Source: Methanoregula formicica SMSP
GTDB taxonomy: Archaea; Halobacteriota; Methanomicrobia; Methanomicrobiales; Methanospirillaceae
NCBI RefSeq assembly: GCF_000327485.1
Contig: NC_019943.1
Coordinates: 2,604,001 to 2,668,000 of the forward strand
Direction: 5' to 3'
DNA length: 64,000 nucleotides
Shown: positions 16,632-25,725 of the stretch, piece after piece
Layout of the letters: every line of letters starts with the position of its first letter
Position numbering within the stretch: position 1 is the stretch's first letter
Notes under the pieces: model-generated
What the model saw: the letters and a program-made list of their open reading frames with translations, nothing else
The model's database searches: none
What the model was told of the DNA's origin: nothing
Program-made: the position numbers and the translations under genes

Positions 16632-16704
16632 ATACTTTTGTACACCGGCCAATAAAGGCTTGTTACTCCAAGCGCGATTGCGAGAACCAAAACGCGGTTT
16701 CCCG

Positions 16705-17736
16705 TCACGGGATGAAGACCTCTCCCCCGGCCCGGTCCAGCCATTCTTTCCGGATCTTCGCGGTTGCAGCCGCATCCTTCTTCTCGAACAGGTCCAGTGC
16801 TGTCAGGGGCACAAGTCCGGGCGCGAGAATGCGCGGAAGCTCGCGGAAATCCCCCTGGTAGACTTCGATGACCTGATCACCTTCCGTCTCGGCGATCTTC
16901 ACCGGCTCTTTCACCACCGGGTGTTTTGCCATGTCCTCGACCTGCTCGAAGATCCGGATGCGGCCGACAAAGAGGTACTCCCGGTTCACCTCGAGGTTGA
17001 ACGCGGACCAGAACGCCGACGCGTACCAGGCATCGTTCATCACCACCCGGGGAACGCCCAGGCAGGCTGCCGTGAGGCCGAGGGTCCCGACACCGGAACA
17101 GGCATCAATGAAGTACGGCACCGGCGGGCTCCCCACGCGCTGCTGCACGGAGCGGATCTTCGGGTAACCGGCCCGCGGGAACTCGATATGGACAAGCGAC
17201 TGCTGCTTGTACATGACAAGCGGGCCGGTTGCAAGGGGAAAGACATCGGCCCGCACATCGCACCCGGCAAGGAGCTCGTAGACCCGGGGCACCGTGTTCC
17301 CGTCAGCGGCAGCAAGCCCCGGCACAAAATCGCCCGTCCTGACAACGCCGCGCAGCTCGGGGACTTCCCGCATGAGCCGTTCCGCGGTCTTCTTTGTCAC
17401 GCGGGAGGAGAGGAGGACCAGCGATTTTTCGGGAAGGAACGGCGGCCGGTCCATCGCAAACCCGGGGTGGATAAGCGGCGACCCTGCTGCGATGAGCGGG
17501 TCGGTCTTTTTGAGGTCGCCTTCCTCCACCATTACCACCCAGATATGGGCAAAGACCTCATCGATGAACCGCTTCCCGCAGGAACAAGGTTCGCCATAGT
17601 CCATGGATGGCAGGGGGAGGCGCTTGTCCAACATGCGGATGCTGCATTCCGCGCAGGGAAGAAAAACCGTGGGGAGCGTTGAGAGGATGTCCCGCGCGGA
17701 CTTCACGCAGTCGCTTGCGCACACGGGACACTTCAT
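16705..17736 (-). CDS. SAM-dependent methyltransferase-like protein with zinc-binding N-terminus
   Basis: A 343-residue protein of unknown substrate. The N-terminus has zinc-type cysteine pairs (CPVC, CAEC, then CSCGKRF), and residues 215-260 carry a class I SAM-binding motif FIDACSGVGTLGLTAA followed by MNDAW. The arrangement suggests an RNA- or protein-modifying methyltransferase, but no NPPY-type catalytic motif is clear. I chose ATG 17736; an in-frame TTG ten codons earlier is weaker. It may share a transcript with the tRNAs upstream. Confidence 0.7.
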   Translation of the reverse strand: MKCPVCASDCVKSARDILSTLPTVFLPCAECSIRMLDKRLPLPSMDYGEPCSCGKRFIDEVFAHIWVVMVEEGDLKKTDPLIAAGSPLIHPGFAMDRPPFLPEKSLVLLSSRVTKKTAERLMREVPELRGVVRTGDFVPGLAAADGNTVPRVYELLAGCDVRADVFPLATGPLVMYKQQSLVHIEFPRAGYPKIRSVQQRVGSPPVPYFIDACSGVGTLGLTAACLGVPRVVMNDAWYASAFWSAFNLEVNREYLFVGRIRIFEQVEDMAKHPVVKEPVKIAETEGDQVIEVYQGDFRELPRILAPGLVPLTALDLFEKKDAAATAKIRKEWLDRAGGEVFIP

Positions 17737-17845
17737 GGTGCTTTCTATCAAAGTCCCGGAATACAAAGGTTTTCATATCGTATTCCACAAAAAACACCCC
17801 GGCAGGAAACAGCCGTATAGGACAAGGAAGAGAAAAACCGGGCAG

Positions 17846-17920
17846 TGGGCCCGAAGGGATTCGAACCCATGACCGCCCGGTTATGAGCCGGGCGCTCTAA
17901 CCGGACTGAGCTACGGGCCC
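17846..17920 (-). tRNA. tRNA with CAT anticodon (Ile2 or Met)
   Basis: Read on the minus strand: acceptor GGGCCCG (17920-17914) with CGGGCCC, discriminator A at 17846, anticodon stem CCCGG/CCGGG around a loop with CAT, and T arm GGGTTCGAATCCC. Archaeal elongator tRNA-Met usually begins GCCGGGG. This acceptor is instead identical to that of the window's tRNA-Ile(GAT), so it is more likely tRNA-Ile2, whose C34 is modified to agmatidine to read AUA. Initiator identity is unlikely for the same reason. Confidence 0.9.
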
Positions 17921-17924
17921 CAAG

Positions 17925-17997
17925 CGCCCCCCACAGGGCTCGAACCTGTGACATTCGGATTAACAGTCCGACACTCTACCAACTGAGTTAGGGAGGC
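17925..17997 (-). tRNA. tRNA-Asn (anticodon GTT)
   Basis: Minus strand: acceptor GCCTCCC (17997-17991) pairs with GGGGGGC, discriminator G at 17925, anticodon stem TCGGA/TCCGA around GTT, and T arm CAGGTTCGAGCCCTG. It lies four bases before the CAT-anticodon tRNA, so both are cut from one precursor. A TATA element TTTAAAAGT on the minus strand (18043-18035) precedes it. Confidence 0.95.
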
Positions 17998-18106
17998 ACG
18001 CGTCTTCGCGTCCTAATAGATTCTTTCTGAGTACTTTTAAAGGTAACTATAAGGTCGTAGGACCGGAGATCCGGCAGGAGCAAGCCAGAGATTACTCCCA
18101 TCCTGC

Positions 18107-18394
18107 TCATTCCTCGCGTTTCATCGATTCGATCAGCCGGATCAGGTCGTCAAGGTCCTCGTTCAAGTGGGTAAAGAGTTCAACGGTCCGGGCCGTTGCC
18201 ACGGCACCCTCCGGAGATGCGCGGATATATCCCAGCTGTTCCAACACATGGAGGGAATACCGGATGCGGTGCGAAGGTTCCCGTAACAGTTCGGAGAGCT
18301 TCATGATCCCTATCGGCTGGTGATCCGCCACGGCACGGGCAACCTCAAGATGGCGGCTGATCAGTTCGACCTCGTCCTTCATCTTCTCAAGCAT
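18107..18394 (-). CDS. Small winged-helix DNA-binding protein
   Basis: A 95-residue predicted regulator. Residues 25-70 read as a winged helix (GIMKLSELLREPSHRIRYSL, then VLEQLGYI) and the C-terminal helix (LNEDLDDLIRLIESMKREE) could dimerise. There is no ligand domain. It lies 29 bases from the membrane-protein gene on the same strand and may be co-transcribed with it. Targets are unknown. Confidence 0.7.
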   Translation of the reverse strand: MLEKMKDEVELISRHLEVARAVADHQPIGIMKLSELLREPSHRIRYSLHVLEQLGYIRASPEGAVATARTVELFTHLNEDLDDLIRLIESMKREE

Positions 18395-18423
18395 CTTCCC
18401 TCACCCATCCTCAATGGTCCGGC

Positions 18424-18690
18424 TTACTCCGGCTTATCCACATCTTCCTTTTTCTCTGGTTGCTGATGAAGCCATGCCTTCGTCAGCTGGTACCGCTTCC
18501 GGAAATCCAGGGAGAGGAGCGCTGCAACAATCAGCATGACAGCTATCAGGGGCAGGCGGTAGGTTTCAAGACGTTGCGGCAGGAGGAAGAAGAAGAGGAC
18601 AGATACGGCGACAAGGAGAATGATGATGTTCAGCTCTACGGCAAGGTGATAAAACTTCCACCGGAACTGGTCTTTCGCATTCTGGTCCAT
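18424..18690 (-). CDS. Two-helix membrane protein, hypothetical
   Basis: An 88-residue protein with two membrane helices (about residues 17-37 and 45-61) and a charged C-terminal tail (QQPEKKEDVDKPE). No family motif is recognised. It is divergent from the M24 peptidase gene at 18752. Confidence 0.7.
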   Translation of the reverse strand: MDQNAKDQFRWKFYHLAVELNIIILLVAVSVLFFFLLPQRLETYRLPLIAVMLIVAALLSLDFRKRYQLTKAWLHQQPEKKEDVDKPE

Positions 18691-18751
18691 CGCAACAATT
18701 GTGCTTCCGGAATAAAAGTACTTGACGTTTCACCGCACATATTCCGGGCAG

Positions 18752-19879
18752 ATGGATCCACTTTCCGAGGCAATCAGGAAGAGCGGGGCGGATGCGTACG
18801 TGATGTATGCCAGCTCGCGCGACGCGGACATGCGCTACATGACGAAGTTTGTGACAAGCGACCCGTTCGTCTTTTTCCGGAAATCCGGGGGGAAAGATAC
18901 GATCATCATCTCCCAGATGGAAGTCGGGCGCGCGTCCCGCGAATCGCCTGCGGCAGTGATGACACGGGCCGAAGCGCACCTGCCGGAGATCTTAAAAAAA
19001 GAGAAAGACCCGCTCCGCGCAACAGCGAAAATGATTGCCGGGCAGGCCGGAAAGAAGATCCTCGTCCCCCCCCAGTTCCCGGTCGGGCTAGCCCGTGCAC
19101 TGGAGAAATACTGCACCGTGATCGTAGATTCCGGGACGATCCTGTCCATGCGGGCAGAGAAGTCACATGCCGAGATCGCCGCAATGCGCCGCGTCCAGAA
19201 GGTGACCGAGACTGCGCTCGGTCTCGGCGTTGAGCTGATCCGGAAGGCCACGGTTAAGAAAGGGATCCTTTCCCTTAAGGGCAAGCCCCTGACCTCGGAA
19301 GATATCCGCTTCGTCATGCACACCCATCTTCTGTCCTGCGGTTGCACAGCAGTTGACACCATCGTTGCGTGCGGCGGGGACACAGCAATCCCGCATGCCA
19401 CCGGCACCGGACCCCTGCGGGCAGACGAGCCGATCATCATCGACCTCTTCCCGGTCGAGGAGGCGAGCGGCTATTACGCTGATATGACCCGCACGGTGGT
19501 CAAGGGCGAACCCTCGAACGAGATCCGGGAGATGTACGATGTCCTGTGCGAGGCAAAACACCTCGCGACATCGCTGATAAAACCGGGCGTGCCGGGGGCT
19601 GATGTCTACCAGGCAGTCGTGGACTTCTTTAAAGACCACAGGTACGAGAGCGATACCCGGGGATTCACCCACAACCTCGGGCATGGCGTGGGATTGCAGG
19701 TGCACGAGCTGCCGACCGTGGGACCGGCAGGAACGGAGCTGAGTGCCGGGAACGTGATCACCATCGAGCCGGGCCTGTACTATCCCGGCACCGGCGGAGT
19801 CCGGCTTGAGGACATGGGAGCCGTCACTGCAAAGGGCTTCTCCAATTTCACGCACTTCTCCGAGGAGCTGGTCCTGTGA
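18752..19879 (+). CDS. Xaa-Pro aminopeptidase-like M24 metallopeptidase
   Basis: A 375-residue peptidase with an N-terminal creatinase-like domain (residues 1-130) and a C-terminal pita-bread domain. Metal ligands and active-site motifs are visible in order: HATGTGP, DLFPVEEASGYYADMTR with two Asp, GHGVGLQVHE, IEPGLYY and VRLEDMGAV with two Glu. It would remove N-terminal residues before proline. ATAAAAGT at 18712-18719 with the ATG at 18752 suggests a short leader. It is coupled to map by a GTGA overlap. Confidence 0.88.
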   Translation: MDPLSEAIRKSGADAYVMYASSRDADMRYMTKFVTSDPFVFFRKSGGKDTIIISQMEVGRASRESPAAVMTRAEAHLPEILKKEKDPLRATAKMIAGQAGKKILVPPQFPVGLARALEKYCTVIVDSGTILSMRAEKSHAEIAAMRRVQKVTETALGLGVELIRKATVKKGILSLKGKPLTSEDIRFVMHTHLLSCGCTAVDTIVACGGDTAIPHATGTGPLRADEPIIIDLFPVEEASGYYADMTRTVVKGEPSNEIREMYDVLCEAKHLATSLIKPGVPGADVYQAVVDFFKDHRYESDTRGFTHNLGHGVGLQVHELPTVGPAGTELSAGNVITIEPGLYYPGTGGVRLEDMGAVTAKGFSNFTHFSEELVL

Positions 19880-20751
19880 AGGACGACATCCTGGAGAACT
19901 ACCGGACTGCCGGTTCCCTTGCATCGCGGATCCTCCGCGAAGGTGCGCAGGGGATCCGGGTTGGGGCATCCTACCTCGATCTTGTCGAATCCATTGAGGC
20001 GCGGGTGAAAAACGAGGGGGCAGCGCTTGCATTTCCGCTCAACCTCTCCTTGAACGAGGACGCTGCGCACGACACGGCTTCCCCGGGCGATGAACGGGTC
20101 TTCCATAAGGGGGACGTGGCCAAGCTCGACCTCGGGGTGCAGATCGACGGCTACATTGCCGACACCGCTGTGACGGTCGACCTCGGGAACAACTCGCTGC
20201 TGCTCGACGCATCGAAGGAAGCCCTTGAAGCAGCGATCCGGGCAATAAAACCCGGTGTGCATGCCGGGACACTGGGGGCCGCCATCCAGCAGGAGATCGA
20301 GAGGAGAGGGTATCGCCCCGTTTCCAACCTCACCGGCCACGGGCTGGGCCAGTACGTCCAGCACGGCCCTCCGACCATTCCCAATGTCGGTACGGGTGGG
20401 GGGACCGTGATTGAAGAAGGCATGGTCTTTGCCATCGAGCCGTTCGCGACAACGGGAAGTGGTCGCGTAGGGGAGAAATCACGGGCAGAGATCTATTCCC
20501 AGATCTCAAATCGCCCCGTACGCATTCCGGCAGGCCGCACCATCCTTGAAAAGATCCGGGACCGCAGGGGGCTGCCATTTTCCCGCCGCTGGCTCTTGGA
20601 GAAGAAACTCGATCTCGCCCTTCCCGCGCTTGTGCGATCGGGGACGCTCCATGTCTACCCGGTCCTTGCCGACATCCCCGGCTCCCTTGTCTCCCAGCAC
20701 GAGCACACGGTCATTGTGACCAGCGATGGCTGTCTGGTGACAACCCGGTAA
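19876..20751 (+). CDS. map: Methionine aminopeptidase, type II
   Basis: A 291-residue enzyme that removes the initiator Met from new proteins. Metal-binding residues appear as DLGVQIDGYIADTAV (two Asp), GHGLGQYVQHG (His), AIEPFAT (Glu) and HEHTVIV (Glu), and the helical insert of type II enzymes lies between about residues 205 and 265. It starts with GTG overlapping the TGA of the preceding peptidase gene. Confidence 0.94.
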   Translation: MKDDILENYRTAGSLASRILREGAQGIRVGASYLDLVESIEARVKNEGAALAFPLNLSLNEDAAHDTASPGDERVFHKGDVAKLDLGVQIDGYIADTAVTVDLGNNSLLLDASKEALEAAIRAIKPGVHAGTLGAAIQQEIERRGYRPVSNLTGHGLGQYVQHGPPTIPNVGTGGGTVIEEGMVFAIEPFATTGSGRVGEKSRAEIYSQISNRPVRIPAGRTILEKIRDRRGLPFSRRWLLEKKLDLALPALVRSGTLHVYPVLADIPGSLVSQHEHTVIVTSDGCLVTTR

Positions 20752-20805
20752 GAGACCGACAAGAAACCTTATGCATGCCGGCGCCGATTAATTAAGGTTA
20801 CAGCC

Positions 20806-22080
20806 ATGTCCGGAGACTCTGACACCCTGCGTATCATGGAGATCGTGCTGACCGCCGAGATCTTCAACCAGAACCCCGAACTTGACATCAACGACATCAC
20901 GCCCCTCTGCCGCGATGTCTTTGGTGCCACCGGTTCCGAGATCAAGCGCCCGGTCTATGTCAGCGACGGGCTGATCAAGCGTGCCCTCTCCATTGCCGAC
21001 GCCCACACGAAACTTGTGGCAAATCCCTTCATCTCGTACGAGGAGTTCGGCCAGCGGCTCAAGATCACGGCCCTCGAACCGGCCGGGCAGTGGTTCCTCA
21101 AGCAGGGGGGCAAGCCGTTCCTCGAAAAGAACCCGGCGCTTGCCTTCTATTTCGAGAAGATAGGCGGGTCCAACGGGGTGTCCTATAAGGACGTGCGGAA
21201 GGTAAATCCCCCGTTCGAAGACACCAAGGCCCACCTGGATGCACGGATCTCCAGACTCATCAGCGAGGACGAGAAACTCCGGGGAGCGCTTGACCTCGTC
21301 ATCCTTAGCGCCCCGGACGAGATCGAACAGCATATCGACGACCTGGTCTGCACGGACGACCAGATCGCTATCATCAACAAGATCCAGCACGCTCTCGACC
21401 ACCGCGACTTCCTCCACCGGCACCGGATCTACGAGATCGGCAAGCTCCTCTTTGTCGGGCCGCCCGGCACCGGCAAGACCTCGCTTGCCCTTGCCATGTC
21501 CCGCACCATGCACATGCCGGTCCTCGAAGTCCGCCTCTCGATGGTCACCTCGCAGTACCTTGGCGAGACCTCGAAGAACATCGACCGCATCTTCGACCTG
21601 GCCAAGCAGCTCGCCCCAGCGATCCTGTTTGTCGACGAGTTCGACTTCGTGGCAAAGAGCCGCACCACCGACGACCATGGCGCCATGAAGCGGGCGGTCA
21701 ACTCCCTCTTAAAGAACATCGACCGGATCAACTTGATCCGGAACGGCGTCCTCCTGATCGGTGCAACGAACCACCCCCAGCTGCTGGACGAAGCCGCCTG
21801 GCGGCGTTTCGACGAGGTAGTGGAGTTCTCCCTTCCTGATGAGGGGATGCGGAAAGACATATTGAAAAAGGTTACCTCAACGCTCCACTGCACTGTCGAT
21901 TACGCAGCCCTTGCAAAGAAGACAGAAAGATTCTCCGGTTCAGACCTCCGCATGATGATCAAGGAGGCAATCCTCTCGGCGCTCATGGACAAGAGGAACG
22001 ATATCCGGGAGAGCGATATCGAAAAGGGCATCACCATGGTGCGGAACCGCGAGGCGATCCGGCACCAGAACTGGTTATAA
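20806..22080 (+). CDS. AAA+ ATPase, proteasome/Cdc48-like core, unknown substrate
   Basis: A 424-residue protein with one AAA+ module. The first 190 residues lack a known domain. Walker A is GPPGTGKTS (near residue 222), Walker B is ILFVDEFD, sensor 1 is GATNHPQ, and the arginine finger lies in DEAAWRRFDEV. The C-terminal helical lid contains SGSDLRMMIKEAI. It may remodel or unfold proteins. One base separates it from the MBL-fold gene, so the two are co-transcribed. Confidence 0.85.
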   Translation: MSGDSDTLRIMEIVLTAEIFNQNPELDINDITPLCRDVFGATGSEIKRPVYVSDGLIKRALSIADAHTKLVANPFISYEEFGQRLKITALEPAGQWFLKQGGKPFLEKNPALAFYFEKIGGSNGVSYKDVRKVNPPFEDTKAHLDARISRLISEDEKLRGALDLVILSAPDEIEQHIDDLVCTDDQIAIINKIQHALDHRDFLHRHRIYEIGKLLFVGPPGTGKTSLALAMSRTMHMPVLEVRLSMVTSQYLGETSKNIDRIFDLAKQLAPAILFVDEFDFVAKSRTTDDHGAMKRAVNSLLKNIDRINLIRNGVLLIGATNHPQLLDEAAWRRFDEVVEFSLPDEGMRKDILKKVTSTLHCTVDYAALAKKTERFSGSDLRMMIKEAILSALMDKRNDIRESDIEKGITMVRNREAIRHQNWL

Positions 22081-22081
22081 T

Positions 22082-22804
22082 ATGAAGATTACGCTTCTTG
22101 GCACCGGTGACGCAGTCGGCACTCCCCGTATCGGGTGCAACTGCCTCCAGTGCACCCATGCGCACCGGACCGGTGCGACACGCCTCCGCACATCGCTGTT
22201 GATCGAGAACGGGGGAAAGCACCTCCTTGTCGATTCCTCGCCGGACTTACGACAGCAGCTCCTGCGCTGCGGTTCGCCGCATATCGATGCCGTCATCTGG
22301 ACCCACGGGCACTATGACCACTTCATGGGCTTTGGCGAGTTCTACCGTGTCCAGCAGATCCCCCCGGTCTATGCCGCACCACAGGTCCTCTCGTACTGTA
22401 AGGAATTCTTCCGGTTCCTGAATTTCCCGACGTTCCCGGTCGATCCCTACATCCCGTTTACCCTGTTCGGGATCACGATCACCCCCTTCATGGTCAAACA
22501 CCCCCCGGCATTCACCACCGGGATGCTCTTTGAGACCGGGACCTCGCGGGTGGGGTTCACTTCGGACACCAACCGGGAGATACCGGAAAAGAGCCTCGAC
22601 CTTCTTTCCGGCCTGGACCTTTTACTGCTCGATGCTCTCGCCCCGTCCCACTACAGCATAGCAAAGCACATGAACTATCTCGATGCCTGTACGCTGGCGG
22701 GCGAACTGGCCCCCAAAGAATTCCGGTGCATGCACCTAAGCCACCATATCCCCTGGGACCTCCCGCACACGGCAAAGGACGGGGATACATTCACCTTCCC
22801 GTAA
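22082..22804 (+). CDS. MBL-fold metal-dependent hydrolase (PhnP-like)
   Basis: A 240-residue metallo-beta-lactamase-fold enzyme. Zinc ligands appear as THGHYDH (near residue 79), MVKHPP, TSDTN and LSHHIP. An N-terminal cysteine pair (GCNCLQC) resembles the structural zinc site of the PhnP group, which hydrolyses cyclic phosphodiesters. The real substrate is unknown. It follows the AAA+ gene directly. Confidence 0.83.
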   Translation: MKITLLGTGDAVGTPRIGCNCLQCTHAHRTGATRLRTSLLIENGGKHLLVDSSPDLRQQLLRCGSPHIDAVIWTHGHYDHFMGFGEFYRVQQIPPVYAAPQVLSYCKEFFRFLNFPTFPVDPYIPFTLFGITITPFMVKHPPAFTTGMLFETGTSRVGFTSDTNREIPEKSLDLLSGLDLLLLDALAPSHYSIAKHMNYLDACTLAGELAPKEFRCMHLSHHIPWDLPHTAKDGDTFTFP

Positions 22805-22872
22805 CCGTCCTTTTAGAAGGGCGATCCGCTAACCCATACCTTAATAGTTTACAGGTGCCCAAACATAGGTGC

Positions 22873-23148
22873 ATGATTGTAAAAGTACTCGCGCTCGAGA
22901 AGGACAAGGTGCGGCTCATCATCCAGGGGGAGGGGCACACGTTCATGAACGCCCTTGTTGAGGAGATCTTAAGCGATCCCGACGTTGACGTCGCCCGCTA
23001 TACCATCGAGTTCCAGTTCTCGGACCCGGAACTGCTCGTCACGACAAAGAACAAGAAGAACCCCCTTCCCATCATCAGGAAAGCCTGCAAGCGGATCACC
23101 GGCCACTGCGACGAGATCCTCAAGGGCATCAAGAAGACGAAGGCATAA
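22873..23148 (+). CDS. rpoL: RNA polymerase subunit Rpo11 (L)
   Basis: A 91-residue subunit that pairs with Rpo3 to seed RNA polymerase assembly. GEGHTFMNALVEEILSDPDV is the family's dimerisation core and the C-terminal helix is basic. The ATG at 22873 follows a TATA-like CCTTAATAG (about 22838-22846) by about 30 bases, so the message is probably leaderless. Length is normal. Confidence 0.94.
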   Translation: MIVKVLALEKDKVRLIIQGEGHTFMNALVEEILSDPDVDVARYTIEFQFSDPELLVTTKNKKNPLPIIRKACKRITGHCDEILKGIKKTKA

Positions 23149-23273
23149 AAACCGGGTCCTTCCGGAATACTTTTTTCCCGTTACGATTCGTTGATCTTCC
23201 GCTGTTTCCGGCCCTTGCCGACAACAATGGCAGAAAGGAAGAGACATCAGTAAAAAAGGTATTGGCCGAAGGT

Positions 23274-23888
23274 TTATTCTGCCCGTTCGGTAAAGACAAT
23301 AGACCCCGAGATACGGGAGATCCTGATCTTTACTTTCTGGCCGGGTTTGGAATTTGCCACGTACATGATATACCGGCCCATCTTGACAACCCCGTCGCCC
23401 CGCTTCGAGACAGACTGGATCTCGACGTCCATGACCTGCCCCTCTTCGAGGTTCTCCGAGACCGGTTCGGTCCGGGCCTTCCGCTTCCGTATCGGGCGGT
23501 GGCTCCCGCAGGCATCGCACCGGAGGAGCGTCACCCGGTCGTCCTTGACGAGCCGGGTATCCGGCTTGCCGCACTCGGAACAGATCACGAAGTCATCGAC
23601 ATAACTCTTGAAGATGGCCTTGATGAGCTGGATCTCGAACTTGCCGTTGAAAATCGCCCGGTTCCCATCGATCTTGCCGCTGGTCCCGAGTTCGCCGAGC
23701 AAAAACTTCATCAGGTGGTCGGGATCCCGGCGGACCTTCCCGACGATGTCAGCGAAGTTTTCAAGAACGGTCGTCTTGCCTTCCACATAGGCCTTTGCCT
23801 CGGGGACAACAAACCGCTCCGAGGACTCGGTCTTCTCCGTGATGGAGGAGTATGCCTTTTTGAGGAGTTTTTCGTACGGGTCCGTCAT
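23274..23888 (-). CDS. Translation initiation factor aIF2, beta subunit, with C-terminal TRAM domain
   Basis: A 204-residue protein. Residues 1-135 are the usual aIF2-beta: N-terminal helix, alpha-beta core ([20 protein letters not shown]) and a zinc ribbon (CSECGKPD and CDACGSH). Residues 145-204 add a TRAM-like beta barrel ([20 protein letters not shown] then [15 protein letters not shown]). Known aIF2-beta proteins are about 140 residues, so the TRAM is an extra RNA-binding module. aIF2 brings initiator tRNA to the ribosome. Confidence 0.92.
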   Translation of the reverse strand: MTDPYEKLLKKAYSSITEKTESSERFVVPEAKAYVEGKTTVLENFADIVGKVRRDPDHLMKFLLGELGTSGKIDGNRAIFNGKFEIQLIKAIFKSYVDDFVICSECGKPDTRLVKDDRVTLLRCDACGSHRPIRKRKARTEPVSENLEEGQVMDVEIQSVSKRGDGVVKMGRYIMYVANSKPGQKVKIRISRISGSIVFTERAE

Positions 23889-24007
23889 AGTGTATATAGA
23901 AAGGCGATGGCGGACAAAAAGGCTTTCTCAAATGAAAAAGGAGGTCAGCCGGCCGGCCCGCTGTGACCTGCCCTCATTCCCGGGTGCCGGCACCGGACGG
24001 CTGAAGT

Positions 24008-24493
24008 TCAGGCCGAGGGGAGGTCCTTGACCAGTGTCTCGATCAGTTCGCGGGTCTTCTTCTCGTTCTCGATATCCTTCTGGTGGATGCCGCTATTCCC
24101 CACGCATTTCATGCCACGTGCCTCGATCCACTTCTGGAAGACCTCGGCCGTCTGCCCGGGCTTTCCCCCGTGGGTGCAGAACGCCGTTGCGCGCTTACCC
24201 TCGCATCCCTTCAGCGTGTCGATAGCCGCATGGATCGCGGGCGTTGGCTTGAAGGCCCAGACCGGCGAGCCGAACACCAGCTGGTCATAGCCCGAGACAT
24301 CGATGGATCCGGGTTCGACAACGGTCGTCTCCTCCCCGCGGGCCATCTTGCACCGGACCAGAAATCCGGTCAGCCTGCCGTATTCCGTCCTGTCGGTCAC
24401 CTCGACCAGTTGCCCCCGGCAGGCCTCCGCGATATGCTGGGCCACGTGGCGGGTGTTGCCGCTCTCGCTATGGTAGATGATGCAGACGTTCAT
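24008..24493 (-). CDS. Flavodoxin-family protein
   Basis: A 161-residue FMN-binding protein. The phosphate loop is YHSESGNTRHVAQ (residues 7-19), followed by the conserved FGSPVWAFKPTPAI and FCTHGGKPGQT that flank the flavin. It could carry electrons or reduce quinone-like substrates. Length is normal for a short flavodoxin. It stands alone. Confidence 0.87.
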   Translation of the reverse strand: MNVCIIYHSESGNTRHVAQHIAEACRGQLVEVTDRTEYGRLTGFLVRCKMARGEETTVVEPGSIDVSGYDQLVFGSPVWAFKPTPAIHAAIDTLKGCEGKRATAFCTHGGKPGQTAEVFQKWIEARGMKCVGNSGIHQKDIENEKKTRELIETLVKDLPSA

Positions 24494-24622
24494 TGTGGTA
24501 GTATTGGGATCGCCACAAGAAAAAGCATCGATATGTTCGTTGGAAATGTCGGGATGGGAAAAAGAGCGAAGAGGATTATTTTTTGAACCCCAAGGGAACG
24601 CGCAAGCGTTCTCCGAGGGGAG

Positions 24623-24653
24623 AAAAAAGTAATTTCGTGAGAAATCACTTTTT
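24623..24653. terminator. Hairpin with A/T-rich arms at the end of ilvC
   Basis: AAAAAAGTAATTTC (24623-24636) and GAAATCACTTTTT (24641-24653) form a stem of about twelve pairs with one mismatch and a GTGA loop. It includes the ilvC stop codon and has T/A runs usable in both directions. A second hairpin, GAACGC-GCAA-GCGTTC (24596-24611), lies just beyond. Confidence 0.5.
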
Positions 24654-25634
24654 GAACTGGGGCATCATGCCCCGGACTTCCTTTCCTACTTCCTCAATGA
24701 GGTGCTCTTCATCCGCTTTGGTAAGGGCATTGAACATCGGGCGGTTGACCATGTTCTCGAGCATCCACTCGCGGGCGAACTGGCCGGTCTGGATCTCTTC
24801 GAGGATCTCCTGCATTGCCTCGTAGGCCTCGGGGCCGATGACACGGGGACCGCGGGTGAGGTCGCCGTACTGCGCAGTGTTACTGATGTACTTGCGCATG
24901 TTGGTGAGCCCGCCCTCGTAGATGAGGTCAACGATGAGCTTGGTCTCGTGGAGCACTTCAAGGTAGGCCATCTCCGGGGAGTACCCGGCATCGACCAGCG
25001 TCTCGAACCCGGCCTTGATAAGGGAGGTCATCCCGCCGCAGAGGACGGCCTGCTCACCGAAGAGATCGGTTTCAGTTTCTTCGCGGAAGCTGGTTTCGAG
25101 AACTACGGCGCGGGTTGCGCCGATACCCTTCGCGTATGCGAGCGCGATCTTGTGCGCCTTGCCGGTGTGGTCCTGCTGGACGGCGATGAGCGCGGGAACT
25201 CCCTTGCCCTCCTCGTACTGGCGGCGGACCATGAAACCCGGGCCCTTGGGCGCGACCATGATGACATCAACATTTGCGGGGGGCACGATCTGGCCGAAGT
25301 GGATGTTGAACCCGTGGGAGAACATGAGGCACTTGTTTTCCGCAAGGTGAGGCAGGATCTCGCTTCTGAACACTGCACCCTGGTGCTCGTCCGGAAGAAG
25401 GATCTGAATGATGTCTGCCGCCTTGACCGCATCGGCGACCTTCATCACTTTCATGCCATCCTTCGTTGCGGCGTCCCAGCTCCTGCCGGGGCGCAGGCCG
25501 ATGACAACGTCGAGCCCGCTGTCCCGTAAGTTCAGCGACTGCCCTCTGCCCTGCGACCCGTAGCCGATCACGGCGATCTTCTTGCCTTTTAAAACGCCGA
25601 GGTCAGCATCTGCCTCATAATATTTTTTCATCAT
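24645..25634 (-). CDS. ilvC: Ketol-acid reductoisomerase
   Basis: A 329-residue class I enzyme of valine, leucine and isoleucine synthesis. The NADPH-binding motif is [13 protein letters not shown] with phosphate-binding RPGRSW; magnesium ligands lie in [12 protein letters not shown] (Asp, Glu) and [16 protein letters not shown] (Glu). The ATG at 25634 is followed immediately by a second ATG; upstream codons are non-ATG. The other ilv genes are not nearby. Confidence 0.95.
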   Translation of the reverse strand: MMKKYYEADADLGVLKGKKIAVIGYGSQGRGQSLNLRDSGLDVVIGLRPGRSWDAATKDGMKVMKVADAVKAADIIQILLPDEHQGAVFRSEILPHLAENKCLMFSHGFNIHFGQIVPPANVDVIMVAPKGPGFMVRRQYEEGKGVPALIAVQQDHTGKAHKIALAYAKGIGATRAVVLETSFREETETDLFGEQAVLCGGMTSLIKAGFETLVDAGYSPEMAYLEVLHETKLIVDLIYEGGLTNMRKYISNTAQYGDLTRGPRVIGPEAYEAMQEILEEIQTGQFAREWMLENMVNRPMFNALTKADEEHLIEEVGKEVRGMMPQFKK

Positions 25635-25725
25635 AGATGATCCCTTTGATATCAGCAACAAAGCACATAAATATTATATGAAAAAACTAAAGAGACACAC
25701 GAAAATTTTATGGATGCGATGACCT

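Noticed and set aside
23149-23273. Minus-strand stretch ending KGRKQRKINES before a stop
   Set aside because: No start codon or ribosome site; too short and not linked to aIF2-beta.
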